Source: Stutzerimonas stutzeri RCH2 (GTDB lineage: Bacteria; Pseudomonadota; Gammaproteobacteria; Pseudomonadales; Pseudomonadaceae). Taken from it: 64,000 bases of DNA. Shown here piece after piece: positions 54,306-64,000 of the stretch. The notes beneath the pieces are model-generated. The model worked only from the letters and a program-made list of their open reading frames with translations. It had not been told where the DNA came from and did not search any database. The translations under genes and the position numbers were made by a program. Positions within the stretch are counted from its first letter, which is position 1. Each line of letters begins with the position of its first letter. The DNA lies in the NCBI RefSeq assembly GCF_000327065.1, contig NC_019936.1:682001-746000 (forward strand). Direction: 5' to 3'.

Positions 54306-54935
54306 ATGAACGGACCGGAACGCATCACCCTGGCCATGACCGGCGCCTCCGGCGCGCAGTACGGCCTGCGCCTGCTGGACTGTCTGATCCAGGAAGACCG
54401 CGAGGTGCACTTCCTGATTTCCAAGGCCGCGCAGCTGGTGATGGCCACCGAGACCGACGTGGTGCTGCCGGCCAAGCCACAGGCGATGCAGGCCTTCCTC
54501 TCCGAATACACCGGTGCCGCTGCCGGGCAGATCCGCGTGTTCGCCAAGGAGGACTGGATGGCGCCGCCGGCCTCCGGCTCCGGCGCCCCGACCGCCATGG
54601 TGGTGGTACCGTGCTCCACCGGCACGCTGTCGGCGATCGCCACCGGCGCCTGCAACAACCTGATCGAGCGTGCCGTCGACGTTGCCCTCAAGGAGCGCCG
54701 CCAGCTGATCCTGGTCCCGCGCGAGGCGCCGTATTCGAGCATCCATCTGGAAAACATGCTCAAGCTGTCCAACCTCGGCGTAACCATCCTGCCAGCCTCG
54801 CCAGGTTTCTATCATCAGCCGCAGACCATCGACGACCTGGTCGATTTCGTCGTCGCGCGCATCCTCAATCTGCTAAATATCCCGCAGGACATGCTGCCGC
54901 GCTGGGGTGAGCACCATATCGTCAGCGACGACTGA
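54306..54935 (+). CDS. ubiX: flavin prenyltransferase UbiX
   Basis: A 209-residue UbiX that attaches a prenyl group to FMN to make the cofactor of the UbiD decarboxylase in ubiquinone synthesis. The FMN-site pattern [14 protein letters not shown] opens the protein, and [20 protein letters not shown] and [22 protein letters not shown] follow. AGGAG lies about ten bases before the ATG. Confidence 0.96.
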   Translation: MNGPERITLAMTGASGAQYGLRLLDCLIQEDREVHFLISKAAQLVMATETDVVLPAKPQAMQAFLSEYTGAAAGQIRVFAKEDWMAPPASGSGAPTAMVVVPCSTGTLSAIATGACNNLIERAVDVALKERRQLILVPREAPYSSIHLENMLKLSNLGVTILPASPGFYHQPQTIDDLVDFVVARILNLLNIPQDMLPRWGEHHIVSDD

Positions 54936-54936
54936 G

Positions 54937-55227
54937 ATGATCGGCCGAGCGCTGCTCGTCCTGACAACGCTGAGCCTGCTCGGCGGCTGCGCCAGCGTCC
55001 GCACGCTGGATGCCGCCAAGCCCGGCGCACCGATCATCTATTCCGGCACGCGCCTGGACTGGTACAGCCTCAACGGCGGCTGTTGCCCGCTGGATCGGTT
55101 CGGTGCCATGCCGCCGAAATATGCCGCGCTGGACCTACCCGCCAGCGCCCTGCTGGATACGCTGTTGCTGCCCTTCGCCGTCGCGGCGGAACTGGGCGTC
55201 GGGCTTGGCGTTCGCGGTGGGCTTTAG
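54937..55227 (+). CDS. small YceK/YidQ-type lipoprotein
   Basis: A 96-residue protein with a lipobox signal (LTTLSLLGGC) and the pattern of the YceK/YidQ (DUF1375) lipoproteins: PIIYSGTRLDWYSLNGG, then YAALDLPASALLDTLLLPF. Its function is unknown. The ATG at 54937 is one base after the ubiX stop, so it is likely co-transcribed with ubiX. Confidence 0.8.
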   Translation: MIGRALLVLTTLSLLGGCASVRTLDAAKPGAPIIYSGTRLDWYSLNGGCCPLDRFGAMPPKYAALDLPASALLDTLLLPFAVAAELGVGLGVRGGL

Positions 55228-55327
55228 TTGCGGTGAACTGATCTGAGTCCAGGCCTGCCGGCGGGGCAGCAGGCATAATCGAGGCGTCTGACAGCGCTGC
55301 GCGTGGTCGCGGCACAAGGAGAAGGGT

Positions 55328-57175
55328 GTGAAAGACCGGGCTCAGTTCCACATGAATTACTGGATGATCGCCATTCTGGTGTTCCTCGGCCTGCAGTATC
55401 TGCTGTCGATCCAGCAGGAAGTGGCGACCATCCCCTACAGCGAGTTCGAGCAGCACCTCAAGGAAGGCCGCGTCGAAGAGCTGGCGATCACCGAGCGGCG
55501 TATAGAAGGCCTGCTCAAGGAGCCGTTGGCCAGCGGTCAGCGGCGGTTCATCAGCAATCGCGTCGAGCCGCAGCTGGCCGAGCATCTGCAGCAGTATCCG
55601 GTGCGCTACACCGGCAAGGTGGAAAGCACGCTGGTGCGTGACCTGCTGTCGTGGATCGTGCCGGCCATGCTGTTCTTCGGCATCTGGCTGTTCCTGCTCA
55701 AGCGCATCGGCAGCGGTCTGGGTGGCGGCGGCATGATGCAGATCGGCAAGAGCAAGGCGCGGGTTTACGTCGAGACCGACATGAAGGTGTCCTTCGCCGA
55801 CGTGGCCGGGGTCGACGAGGCCAAGGATGAGCTCAAGGAAATCATCGAATTCCTCCGCGACCCGCAGACTTACGGTCGCCTCGGCGGGCGCATGCCGAAA
55901 GGCGTGCTGCTGGTCGGCCCGCCTGGCACCGGCAAAACGCTGCTGGCACGGGCCGTGGCTGGTGAGGCGAAAGTGCCGTTCTTCTCCATTTCCGGCTCCG
56001 AGTTTGTCGAGATGTTCGTCGGCGTCGGTGCCGCGCGGGTGCGTGACCTGTTCGAACAGGCGCGGGCCCAGGCGCCGGCGATCATCTTCATCGACGAACT
56101 GGATGCCCTCGGCCGCGCCCGCGGTGCCGGGCCGTTGTCCGGTGGGCATGACGAGAAGGAGCAGACGCTCAACCAGCTGTTGGTGGAGATGGACGGTTTC
56201 GACACCTCCAGCGGTCTGGTTCTGCTGGCCGCCACCAATCGTCCGGAAATTCTCGACCCGGCCCTGCTGCGCGCCGGCCGTTTCGACCGTCAGGTGCTGG
56301 TCGATCGGCCGGACAAGGTCGGGCGGGTACAGATCCTCAATGTGCACCTGAAGAAATCCCGGCTGGGCACCGATGTCGATCCGCAGGCTATCGCCGCGCT
56401 GACGCCGGGCTTCACCGGTGCCGACCTCGCCAACCTGGTCAACGAGGCGACCCTGCTGGCGACCCGGCGCAATGCCGAGGCAGTGGCGATGGAGGACTTC
56501 ACCGCGGCTATCGAGCGCATCATCGCCGGGCTGGAGAAGCGCAATCGCCTGCTCAACCCGCGCGAGCGGGAGATCGTCGCCTATCACGAAATGGGTCATG
56601 CCCTGGTAGCCATGGCGCTGCCTGGGGTAGACCCGGTGCACAAGGTGTCGATCATCCCGCGCGGCATGGGCGCGCTGGGCTACACCATCCAGCGGCCCAT
56701 CGAGGACCGCTTCCTGATGACCCGCGACGAGCTGGAAAACAAGATGGCCGTGCTGCTCGGCGGGCGCGCGGCGGAGTGGTTGGTGTATACGCATCTGTCC
56801 ACCGGCGCGGCGGATGATCTGGCCAAGGTCACCGACATCGCCCGCGCCATGGTCACCCGCTACGGCATGTCCAAGCGTCTCGGCCACCTGGCGCTGGAGC
56901 GTGAGCCGAACTCGTTCCTTGGCAACGAGGCGATGCTCGGCCTCAAGCCGCAACATGACTATGCCGAGAGCACCGCCACGGCCATCGACGAGGAAGTGCA
57001 AGAGCTGGTGCAGGCGGCATTCCAGCGCAGCCTTGAGCTACTCGAAGCTCGGCGGGAACTGCTTGAGCGCTGTGCGCGTCGCTTGCTGCAACAGGAGACG
57101 CTGGATGCCGAGCAGCTGCGTGAGCTCAGCGCAGCTCCAGCCAGCGTTCCGGCGCAGGCATCCCCTCAGGGCTGA
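55328..57175 (+). CDS. FtsH-family membrane AAA+ metalloprotease
   Basis: A 615-residue protein starting at GTG 55328 with the FtsH layout. Helix 1 is near 10-28, a periplasmic domain of ~80 residues follows, then helix 2 near 110-130 ([15 protein letters not shown]). The AAA+ domain has GPPGTGKT near 197 and [11 protein letters not shown], and the zinc protease site HEMGH is near 420. Such enzymes degrade damaged or regulatory membrane proteins. The usual ftsH neighbours (rlmE, folP, glmM) are absent, so this is probably a second, paralogous FtsH. Adjacent queG is convergent. Confidence 0.93.
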   Translation: MKDRAQFHMNYWMIAILVFLGLQYLLSIQQEVATIPYSEFEQHLKEGRVEELAITERRIEGLLKEPLASGQRRFISNRVEPQLAEHLQQYPVRYTGKVESTLVRDLLSWIVPAMLFFGIWLFLLKRIGSGLGGGGMMQIGKSKARVYVETDMKVSFADVAGVDEAKDELKEIIEFLRDPQTYGRLGGRMPKGVLLVGPPGTGKTLLARAVAGEAKVPFFSISGSEFVEMFVGVGAARVRDLFEQARAQAPAIIFIDELDALGRARGAGPLSGGHDEKEQTLNQLLVEMDGFDTSSGLVLLAATNRPEILDPALLRAGRFDRQVLVDRPDKVGRVQILNVHLKKSRLGTDVDPQAIAALTPGFTGADLANLVNEATLLATRRNAEAVAMEDFTAAIERIIAGLEKRNRLLNPREREIVAYHEMGHALVAMALPGVDPVHKVSIIPRGMGALGYTIQRPIEDRFLMTRDELENKMAVLLGGRAAEWLVYTHLSTGAADDLAKVTDIARAMVTRYGMSKRLGHLALEREPNSFLGNEAMLGLKPQHDYAESTATAIDEEVQELVQAAFQRSLELLEARRELLERCARRLLQQETLDAEQLRELSAAPASVPAQASPQG

Positions 57176-57196
57176 TGCGGCCTTAGGGCCGGTCAG

Positions 57197-58270
57197 TCAG
57201 TCGGGCTGGCGCTGGGCGTGCTGCTTCAGCGCCCACTCGACATGCTCGCGGACCAGTTCTGACGGATCGTCGCGGCGTGCTTCGAGCGCTTCCAGCACCG
57301 GAATGCTCGACGGCGCATTGCCCAGGCCGACCGCGAGATTGCGCAGCCAGCGCTGGTAGCCAGCGCGACGCAGCGGCGAGCCCTCGGTGCGGCTGAGAAA
57401 CTCCTCTTCTGTCCAGCGGAACAGCGTTGCCAGCTCGGCGTTGTCCAGGCTGTGGCGTGGCTGAAAGTCACTCTGCTCGGTGGGGCGAGCGAAACGGTTC
57501 CACGGACAGACGATCTGGCAATCATCGCAGCCGAATACACGGTTGCCGATCTTGTCGCGCAGCTCGACCGGGATTGCGCCTTTCAGCTCGATGGTCAGGT
57601 AGGAAATGCAGCGTCGCGCATCCAGCAGCCGTTCACCGACGAAAGCGTCGGTGGGGCAGACGTCCAGGCAGGCGTGGCAGCTACCGCAGTGATCGCGGCT
57701 CGTCGGTTCGTCGACCGGCAGGGCGATGTCGACGAACAGCTCGCCAAGAAAGAACCAGCTGCCGGCCTTGCGATTGAGCAGCAGGGTGTTCTTGCCGATC
57801 CAGCCGAGCCCGGCCTGTTGTCCGGCGGCCTTCTCCAGCACCGGCGCGCTGTCGACGAAGGCGCGAAAGCCGAACGGGCCGACCACCTGCTGAATGCGCT
57901 CGGCGAGCTGCTGGATGCGTTTGCGGATCAGCTTGTGATAATCGCGGCCCAGCGCGTAGCGCGACACATAGGCCTTCTCCGGGCTTGCGAGCTGCTGAGT
58001 CATGCGCGTGTCGCCGGGCAGGTAGTCCATGCGCAGCGAGATCACCCTGAGGGTGCCCGGCACCAGTTCGTCCGGTCGTGAGCGCTTGCTGCCGTGGGCG
58101 GCCATGTAGTCCATCTCGCCCTGATAGCCGGCCGCCAGCCAGGCGTCGAGGTGCGCTTCGTGCTCGCCGAGGTCGACATCGGTGATGCCGACCTGCTGAA
58201 AGCCGAGCTCGCGGCCCCACTCCTTGATGGACTGGACGAGGGCGGCTGGATCGAGGGCTGGGTCGGACAT
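57197..58270 (-). CDS. queG: epoxyqueuosine reductase QueG
   Basis: A 357-residue B12- and Fe-S-dependent enzyme for the last step of tRNA queuosine synthesis. The two ferredoxin-like cluster motifs are CGSCHACLDVCPTDAF and CDDCQIVCPWNR, and the C-terminal region has HEAT-like repeats. ATG 58270 is chosen because the upstream frame is not conserved in type. It is divergent from nnrD. Confidence 0.96.
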   Translation of the reverse strand: MSDPALDPAALVQSIKEWGRELGFQQVGITDVDLGEHEAHLDAWLAAGYQGEMDYMAAHGSKRSRPDELVPGTLRVISLRMDYLPGDTRMTQQLASPEKAYVSRYALGRDYHKLIRKRIQQLAERIQQVVGPFGFRAFVDSAPVLEKAAGQQAGLGWIGKNTLLLNRKAGSWFFLGELFVDIALPVDEPTSRDHCGSCHACLDVCPTDAFVGERLLDARRCISYLTIELKGAIPVELRDKIGNRVFGCDDCQIVCPWNRFARPTEQSDFQPRHSLDNAELATLFRWTEEEFLSRTEGSPLRRAGYQRWLRNLAVGLGNAPSSIPVLEALEARRDDPSELVREHVEWALKQHAQRQPD

Positions 58271-58302
58271 CGGAGAGTAGGGCGGCTTGGCGGGCGGGTG
58301 CG

Positions 58303-58308
58303 TATAAT
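58303..58308 (+). promoter_or_regulatory. candidate -10 element upstream of nnrD
   Basis: A TATAAT hexamer occurs 22 bases before the nnrD start, in the divergent queG-nnrD gap. I see no good -35 match at the normal spacing, so it is only a candidate. Confidence 0.4.
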
Positions 58309-58329
58309 TCTGCCAGACATTCCGCCGCG

Positions 58330-59835
58330 ATGATCCCTGCTCCGATGACCGATTCCCTGCCCGTCGCTCTGTATACCGCCGCACAGGTGCGCGAACTCGA
58401 TGCGCGCCTGATCGCTGCCGGCACGCCCGGTTTCGAATTGATGCAGCGTGCCGCCCATGCCGCCTGGCGTGCGCTGCGCCGGCGCTGGCCGGATGCCGGG
58501 GCGGTTACCGTACTGGCCGGGCGCGGCAATAATGCCGGCGATGGTTATCTGCTGGCGGCACTGGCGCAGCGCGCCGGTTGGCAAGTCCGCGTGCTGGCAG
58601 TGGGCGATCCGCAGGCGCTGCAGGGCGATGCCGCGCTGGCCCTGACCGAAGCGCAGGCTTGTGGGGTGGCGATCGAACCCTGGCATGCCGAGGTACCGCT
58701 GCAAGGCGTGCTGGTGGATGCGCTACTGGGCACCGGCCTTGCCGGCGAGGTGCGCGAGCCCTATGCCGCCGCGATCGAGGCGATCAATGTCAGCGAACTG
58801 CCGGTGCTGGCCATCGATCTGCCGTCCGGGCTCTGCGCTGACAGCGGGCGGGTACTGGGTCATGCGGTGCGCGCCGATCTCAGTGTCACCTTTATCGGCC
58901 TCAAGCTCGGCCTGTTCACTGCGGACGGCCCGGATCGCGTCGGCACCCTGGTGTTCGACGATCTGCAGGCCGATCCGGCGATCGTCGCGCAGGTGGCGAG
59001 CGAGGCGGTGCGCCTGGACCACGGTTCGCTGGCGCGGGTCGCGCCCCGTTCGGCAACTGCACACAAGGGCAGCTTCGGACAGGTGCTGGTGATTGGCGGC
59101 GATCTGGGGACTGGCGGCGCGGTACTGCTTAGCGCCGAGGCGGCGTTGCGCTGCGGTGCGGGCATGGTGACGCTGGCGACCCGTCCAGAGCACATCACCG
59201 CTTCGTTGGTGCGCTGCCCAGAAATCATGTGCAGTGGTGTCGAGTCGACCTATGGCCTGACGGCGCTGGCCGACCGCGCCGATGTGCTGGTGGTCGGCCC
59301 AGGCCTGGGTCAGGCGCCATGGGGACGCAGCCTGCTGTCGCTGACGGCGCAGCGTGATCTGCCGCAGGTGTGGGACGCCGATGCGCTGAACCTGCTGGCG
59401 AACGGCGCCGTCGAACTGCCAGCTGGCAGCTTGATCACGCCACATCCGGGTGAGGCTGCGCGGCTGCTGCAATGCTCGGTGGCCGAAGTGCAGGCTGATC
59501 GCCCGGCCGCGGTGCGCGCATTGGCCCAGCGTTATGCCTGCGTGGCGCTGCTCAAGGGCGCCGGTACGCTGATCGCCGCACCGGATGGCCGGCTCGCGCT
59601 GTGCGATCGCGGCCATCCATCCATGGCCAGCGCGGGCCTCGGTGATGTGCTGGCGGGCGTTCTCGGCGCTCTGCTTGCGCAAGGCCTGGCTCCATTCGAC
59701 GCGGCTTGCCTGGGCGCCTGGCTGCATGCTGCCGCCGGCGAGCGTATCGGCCAGCAAGGCCGCGGGCTGGCCGCCAGCGATCTGATTCCCGTGATTCGTC
59801 AGTTGCTCGAGGAGCAGTCGCCATGCCTGAAGTGA
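58330..59835 (+). CDS. nnrD: bifunctional NAD(P)HX repair enzyme
   Basis: A 501-residue fusion of the NAD(P)HX epimerase (about 1-215, with GRGNNAGDGYLLAALAQR and DALLGTGL) and the ADP-dependent dehydratase (about 225-500, with HKGSFGQVLVIGGDLGTGG, ITPHPGEAARLLQ and SAGLGDVLAGVLGALLAQG). It repairs hydrated nicotinamide cofactors. The ATG at 58330 or the one at 58345 may be used; neither has a clear ribosome binding site. It overlaps tsaE by 13 bases at its end, starting the nnrD-tsaE-amiB-mutL-miaA block. Confidence 0.95.
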   Translation: MIPAPMTDSLPVALYTAAQVRELDARLIAAGTPGFELMQRAAHAAWRALRRRWPDAGAVTVLAGRGNNAGDGYLLAALAQRAGWQVRVLAVGDPQALQGDAALALTEAQACGVAIEPWHAEVPLQGVLVDALLGTGLAGEVREPYAAAIEAINVSELPVLAIDLPSGLCADSGRVLGHAVRADLSVTFIGLKLGLFTADGPDRVGTLVFDDLQADPAIVAQVASEAVRLDHGSLARVAPRSATAHKGSFGQVLVIGGDLGTGGAVLLSAEAALRCGAGMVTLATRPEHITASLVRCPEIMCSGVESTYGLTALADRADVLVVGPGLGQAPWGRSLLSLTAQRDLPQVWDADALNLLANGAVELPAGSLITPHPGEAARLLQCSVAEVQADRPAAVRALAQRYACVALLKGAGTLIAAPDGRLALCDRGHPSMASAGLGDVLAGVLGALLAQGLAPFDAACLGAWLHAAAGERIGQQGRGLAASDLIPVIRQLLEEQSPCLK

Positions 59836-60293
59836 ATCTCTACGCCGCGGACGAGGCGGCGATGCTTGCGGTTGGTGCGCGCATCGCCAAGGCGACCGGT
59901 GGTCGTGGCGTCATCTATCTGCACGGTGACCTCGGCGCGGGCAAGACCACGCTGTCGCGCGGCCTGATTCGCGGCTTCGGCCATGAGGGCAAGGTCAAGA
60001 GCCCGACCTTTACCCTGGTCGAACCTTACGAGCTGGGCGATGTGCAGGTTTTCCACTTCGACCTGTATCGTCTGGTCGATCCCGAAGAGCTGGAGTTCCT
60101 CGGTATCCGCGACTACTTCGAAGGCAATGCGCTGTGCCTGATCGAGTGGCCGGAGCGCGGGGCCGGCATTTTGCCAAAGGCCGACATGGACATTACCATT
60201 GCACCGCATGAGGCCGGCCGTACGCTGCGCCTGTCGCCCCACACTGCGCGGGGCGAAGCCTGGTGTGTCGCCCTGACCGACGGAGAGCTATGA
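59823..60293 (+). CDS. tsaE: tRNA threonylcarbamoyladenosine synthesis ATPase TsaE
   Basis: A 156-residue P-loop ATPase with GDLGAGKTTLSRGLI near residue 40, SPTFTLVEPY and HFDLYRL. It assists TsaB/TsaD in t6A37 formation on tRNA. The ATG lies within the end of nnrD and the stop overlaps the amidase start (ATGA), a coupled gene chain. Confidence 0.96.
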   Translation: MPEVNLYAADEAAMLAVGARIAKATGGRGVIYLHGDLGAGKTTLSRGLIRGFGHEGKVKSPTFTLVEPYELGDVQVFHFDLYRLVDPEELEFLGIRDYFEGNALCLIEWPERGAGILPKADMDITIAPHEAGRTLRLSPHTARGEAWCVALTDGEL

Positions 60294-61726
60294 ATAACAT
60301 GGGTTTGGGTATGCGCATTCGCACCTTTATTGGCGGCCTGGCGCTGTTGCTGATGGCAACGGACCTGTTGGCGGCCAGCGATGTGCAGAGCGTGCGCTTG
60401 TGGCGCGCGCCGGACAACACCCGCCTGGTGTTCGATCTGTCCGGGCCGGTCGAGCACAAGATCTTCACGCTCACCGCGCCCGATCGGCTGGTCATCGACG
60501 TGACCGGCGCCACGCTCAAGGCCGAACTCGACAAGCTCGCGCTGCAGAACACGCCGGTTGCCTCCCTGCGCGCCGGCCAGCACGACGCCAACACCCTGCG
60601 CGTGGTGGTTGACCTGCACGCGCCGGTCTCGCCGAAGAGTTTCAGTTTGGCGCCCAATCAGCAGTACGGTCACCGACTGGTGGTCGATCTGTTCGACCAG
60701 GCCACGGCTGCCCGCGCCGCGACCCAGCCGCCGGTCACCGCTACGCCTGCCACGCCTGCCGCTCCCGTTTCGCCAACCCTGCCCGCGGTCAAGCTGCCGG
60801 CAACGGGCGGCAGCAAGCGCGACATCGTGATCGCTATCGACGCCGGCCACGGTGGTGAGGACCCGGGCGCCATCGGTCCCGGCAAGGTCTACGAAAAGCA
60901 CGTGGTATTGCAGATTTCCAAGGAGTTGCAGCGCCAGATCAACGCCGACAAGGGCTTCCGTGCCGAGTTGGTGCGCACTGGCGACTACTTCATTCCTCTG
61001 CGCAAGCGTACCGAGATCGCCCGCAAGAAGGGCGCCGACCTGTTCGTCTCGATCCACGCCGATGCCGCGCCGCGCTCGGCGGCCTACGGTGCCTCGGTTT
61101 TCGCCCTGTCTGACCGCGGTGCTACCTCGGAAACTGCGCGCTGGCTGGCCGATAGCGAAAACCGCTCCGACCTGATTGGCGGTGCCGGCAACGTCAGCCT
61201 CGGCGACAAGGATCAGATGCTCGCCGGCGTGTTGCTGGACCTGTCGATGACCGCCTCGCTGTCTTCGAGCCTGAACGTTGGGCAGAAGGTCCTGAGCAAC
61301 ATGGGGCGGATCACGCCGCTGCACAAACGCCGTGTCGAGCAGGCCGGCTTCATGGTGCTGAAGTCGCCGGACATCCCGTCGATCTTGGTTGAAACCGGCT
61401 TTATCTCCAATCCTTCGGAAGCCAAGAAGCTACAGACGGCTAGCCACCAGCAATCGCTGGCACGCTCGATTCACAGCGGAGTGCGGCAGTTCTTTCACGA
61501 AAATCCGCCGCCGGGCACTTACGTAGCCTGGCTGCGTGACTCGGGCAAAATCGCCGCCGGCCCGCGCGAGCATATCGTGCGCTCGGGTGAAAGCCTGGCG
61601 CTGCTCGCTCAGCGTTATCAGGTCAGCCTGGCTGCGTTGCGCAGCGCCAACAGTCTGAGCAATGACGTGATCAAGGTCGGCCAGACGCTGAATATCCCCG
61701 CTACCACGCTGGCTTCCCAGCCATGA
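60290..61726 (+). CDS. amiB: N-acetylmuramoyl-L-alanine amidase (AmiB/C type) with LysM
   Basis: A 478-residue secreted cell-wall amidase: N-terminal signal helix, AMIN domain near 35-140, a proline/threonine-rich linker, the zinc amidase_3 domain near 175-400 ([43 protein letters not shown]) and one C-terminal LysM ([19 protein letters not shown]). It cleaves peptide stems at division. GGAGAG precedes the ATG. Confidence 0.95.
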   Translation: MNNMGLGMRIRTFIGGLALLLMATDLLAASDVQSVRLWRAPDNTRLVFDLSGPVEHKIFTLTAPDRLVIDVTGATLKAELDKLALQNTPVASLRAGQHDANTLRVVVDLHAPVSPKSFSLAPNQQYGHRLVVDLFDQATAARAATQPPVTATPATPAAPVSPTLPAVKLPATGGSKRDIVIAIDAGHGGEDPGAIGPGKVYEKHVVLQISKELQRQINADKGFRAELVRTGDYFIPLRKRTEIARKKGADLFVSIHADAAPRSAAYGASVFALSDRGATSETARWLADSENRSDLIGGAGNVSLGDKDQMLAGVLLDLSMTASLSSSLNVGQKVLSNMGRITPLHKRRVEQAGFMVLKSPDIPSILVETGFISNPSEAKKLQTASHQQSLARSIHSGVRQFFHENPPPGTYVAWLRDSGKIAAGPREHIVRSGESLALLAQRYQVSLAALRSANSLSNDVIKVGQTLNIPATTLASQP

Positions 61727-63600
61727 CCGATACTCCGCGCATCCAGCTGCTCAGTCCGCGGCTGGCGAACCAGATTGCCGCTGGTGAGGTGGTCGAGCGC
61801 CCGGCATCGGTGATCAAGGAACTGCTGGAAAACAGCCTGGACTCCGGCGCCAGTCGCATCGAGGTGGACGTCGAACAGGGTGGCGTCAAGCTGTTGCGGG
61901 TAAGAGATGACGGTTGCGGTATTCCTCCGGATGACCTGCCGCTGGCCCTGGCGCGTCATGCCACCAGCAAGATTCGCGATCTTGAAGATCTCGAGCGGGT
62001 CATGAGCCTCGGCTTTCGTGGCGAGGCGCTGGCCTCCATCAGTTCCGTTTCGCGTCTGACCATGACCTCGCGCACCGCCGATGCGAGCGAAGCCTGGCAG
62101 GTGGAAACCGAAGGCCGCGAAATGGAAGCGCGGGTGCAGCCCGCAGCGCATCCGGTTGGCACTTCGGTAGAAGTACGCGACCTGTTCTTCAATACACCGG
62201 CGCGGCGCAAGTTTCTGCGCACAGAGAAAACCGAATTCGATCACTTGCAGGAAGTGATCAAGCGACTGGCGCTGGCGCGTTTCGATGTCGCTTTCCATCT
62301 GCGCCATAACGGCAAGGCGGTGCTGGCGCTGCATCAGGCGAGCGATGACGCGTCGCGTGCGCGGCGAGTTGCTGCCGTTTGCGGCTCGGCGTTCCTCGAG
62401 CAGGCGCTGCCCATCGAGATCGAGCGCAACGGCCTGCGGCTCTGGGGCTGGGTCGGGCTGCCGACCTTCTCGCGTAGCCAGGCCGATCTGCAGTACTTCT
62501 ACGTCAACGGTCGCATGGTGCGCGACAAGCTGGTCGCCCATGCGGTGCGCCAGGCCTATCGCGACGTGCTGTTCAACGGCCGGCACCCGACCTTCGTGCT
62601 GTTCCTCGACGTCGATCCGGCGGTGGTGGATGTCAACGTGCATCCCACCAAACACGAGGTGCGTTTCCGCGACAGCCGCATGGTGCATGACTTTCTCTAC
62701 GGCACGCTGCACCGCGCACTGGGTGACGTGCGGCCGGAAGATCAGCTCGCGGCTCCTGCCAGCGTCACGTCGATGACCCAGGTTTCCGGGCTTGCTGCCG
62801 GCGAGTTCGGTGGGCAGAACGAGATGAGTCTGGCCGCCAGCGTGCTCGAGCGGCCGCCAGGCGAGACACCTGCCTGGCGGGGCGCTGGCGCGGGCTATCA
62901 GGCGCCACGCCCGGCAGCGGCCGGCTACACCGCCGAGACCCAGGGCGCTTATCGCGAGTTGTTCACGCCGCTGCCCGAGAGCGGCCCTGCTGCATTGCCG
63001 GCAAGCCAGGATGACGTGCCGCCACTGGGTTATGCCCTGGCGCAACTCAAGGGGGTCTATATCCTCGCCGAGAATGCCCAGGGCATGGTGCTGGTGGATA
63101 TGCACGCCGCCCACGAACGCATCACCTACGAGCGGCTGAAGACCGCCATGGCCAGCGAAGGACTGCGCGGTCAGCCGCTGCTGGTGCCTGAATCCATTGC
63201 CCTCAGCCAGCGCGAGGCCGATTGCGCGGAAGAGCACGGGCAGTGGTTCCAGATGCTCGGCTTCGAGCTGCAGCGTCTCGGCCCGGAAACCCTGGGGATC
63301 CGTCAGATTCCCTCGCTGCTCAAACAGGCCGAAGCCACCCAGCTGGTGCGTGATGTGCTTGCCGATCTGCTGGAGTACGGCACCAGTGACCGCATCCAGG
63401 CGCACCTCAACGAATTACTGGCAACCATGGCCTGCCATGGTGCAGTGCGGGCCAACCGCCGCCTCACGCTGCCGGAAATGAACGCCTTGCTGCGCGATAT
63501 GGAGCACACCGAGCGCAGCGGGCAGTGCAATCACGGGCGGCCGACCTGGACACAGCTGGGCATGGACGAACTGGACAAACTGTTCCTGCGCGGTCGCTGA
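61723..63600 (+). CDS. mutL: DNA mismatch repair protein MutL
   Basis: A 625-residue GHKL ATPase of mismatch repair. The N-terminal motifs [23 protein letters not shown] and [14 protein letters not shown] are intact. The C-terminal domain carries [12 protein letters not shown], the endonuclease motif of the DQHA(X)2E(X)4E type with Q replaced by M. The ATG overlaps the amidase stop as ATGA and miaA follows. Confidence 0.98.
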   Translation: MTDTPRIQLLSPRLANQIAAGEVVERPASVIKELLENSLDSGASRIEVDVEQGGVKLLRVRDDGCGIPPDDLPLALARHATSKIRDLEDLERVMSLGFRGEALASISSVSRLTMTSRTADASEAWQVETEGREMEARVQPAAHPVGTSVEVRDLFFNTPARRKFLRTEKTEFDHLQEVIKRLALARFDVAFHLRHNGKAVLALHQASDDASRARRVAAVCGSAFLEQALPIEIERNGLRLWGWVGLPTFSRSQADLQYFYVNGRMVRDKLVAHAVRQAYRDVLFNGRHPTFVLFLDVDPAVVDVNVHPTKHEVRFRDSRMVHDFLYGTLHRALGDVRPEDQLAAPASVTSMTQVSGLAAGEFGGQNEMSLAASVLERPPGETPAWRGAGAGYQAPRPAAAGYTAETQGAYRELFTPLPESGPAALPASQDDVPPLGYALAQLKGVYILAENAQGMVLVDMHAAHERITYERLKTAMASEGLRGQPLLVPESIALSQREADCAEEHGQWFQMLGFELQRLGPETLGIRQIPSLLKQAEATQLVRDVLADLLEYGTSDRIQAHLNELLATMACHGAVRANRRLTLPEMNALLRDMEHTERSGQCNHGRPTWTQLGMDELDKLFLRGR

Positions 63601-63683
63601 GCAACTGTCTCTGGCAGCGAGTCAGGCTTGCGGTCGAGTGCCTGCCACCTGAAACTATGCCGCCGTGCCCTTGAGCCTGCCGA

Positions 63684-64000
63684 TGTCTTCCTTGCCACCC
63701 GCCATCTTTCTTATGGGTCCGACCGCTTCGGGCAAGACCGATCTGGCGCTGGAGCTGGCGCGCGTACTGCCCTGCGAGCTGATCAGCGTCGACTCGGCGC
63801 TGATCTATCGTGGCATGGATATCGGTACGGCTAAGCCCTCCGCCGAGGTCCTGGCAGAGTTCCCGCACCGCCTAGTGGATATCCTCGATCCGGCTGAGAG
63901 CTACTCGGCGGCCGAGTTCAGTGCCGATGCGCTGGCTGCCATGGCGGAAATCACTGCGCTGGGCCGCATTCCGCTGCTGGTTGGCGGCACCATGTTGTAT
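63684..64000 (+). CDS. miaA: tRNA dimethylallyltransferase MiaA, N-terminal part (right edge cut)
   Basis: About 105 codons of MiaA, which prenylates A37 of tRNAs reading U-starting codons. The P-loop [35 protein letters not shown] and the [11 protein letters not shown] region are present. ATG 63684 is preferred over an upstream GTG at 63666 since it sits directly before the fold. The gene continues past the window. Confidence 0.95.

Overview
The window is a high-GC gammaproteobacterial chromosome segment. Gene content and order (xseB-ispA-dxs, mpl-ubiX next to an ethanolamine locus, nnrD-tsaE-amiB-mutL-miaA, a desferrioxamine-type siderophore operon) point to Pseudomonadaceae, most likely the Stutzerimonas (Pseudomonas) stutzeri group. 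No rRNA, tRNA or CRISPR array was recognised.

Layout. (1) 1-9637 is an AT-richer island in and around hrpB. The 3' end of one hrpB copy enters from the left edge. It is followed by a chemoreceptor remnant and by a tightly coupled minus-strand operon of three tyrosine recombinases plus one small helical protein, which resembles the ginABCD operon of GInt islands. A second, diverged hrpB copy, missing its first ~120 codons, follows. (2) 9640-13158 holds single host genes: a periplasmic binding protein, an SDR, a glyoxalase-fold protein, a YciC-type membrane protein and a NYN-domain protein. (3) 13426-16563 is the isoprenoid operon xseB-ispA-dxs. (4) 16702-24593 is a complete NRPS-independent siderophore operon (decarboxylase, N-hydroxylase, MFS exporter, acyltransferase, NIS synthetase, ferric reductase) behind an ECF sigma gene; two near-identical Fur-like boxes precede the operon and the sigma gene. 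(5) 24630-36175 is a signalling block: a GGDEF-EAL protein overlapping a lipoprotein solute-binding gene, then a chemotaxis operon (MCP-like protein, cheY, STAS protein, cheA, MCP, cheW, cheR, cheB). (6) 36437-42652 runs the other way: a PAS histidine kinase, a NarL-type regulator, a PAS-only protein and a Cache-GGDEF cyclase. (7) 42737-45883 holds ppa, mtfA and phoD. (8) 45890-52644 is ethanolamine catabolism (eutC, eutB, permease, aldehyde dehydrogenase, iron alcohol dehydrogenase). (9) 52849-64000 is housekeeping: mpl, ubiX, a small lipoprotein, a second-type FtsH, queG, nnrD/E, tsaE, amiB/C, mutL and the start of miaA.

Most noteworthy: the recombinase island with a duplicated hrpB whose last ~29 codons are recoded but still encode the same kind of tail; and a CheA with a MshEN-like repeat (a known c-di-GMP-binding fold in other proteins), encoded beside c-di-GMP enzymes. 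Several intergenic gaps carry a shared hairpin family (GTGGAAAA...TTTTCCAC). All function calls come from reading motifs and gene context; no database search was run.
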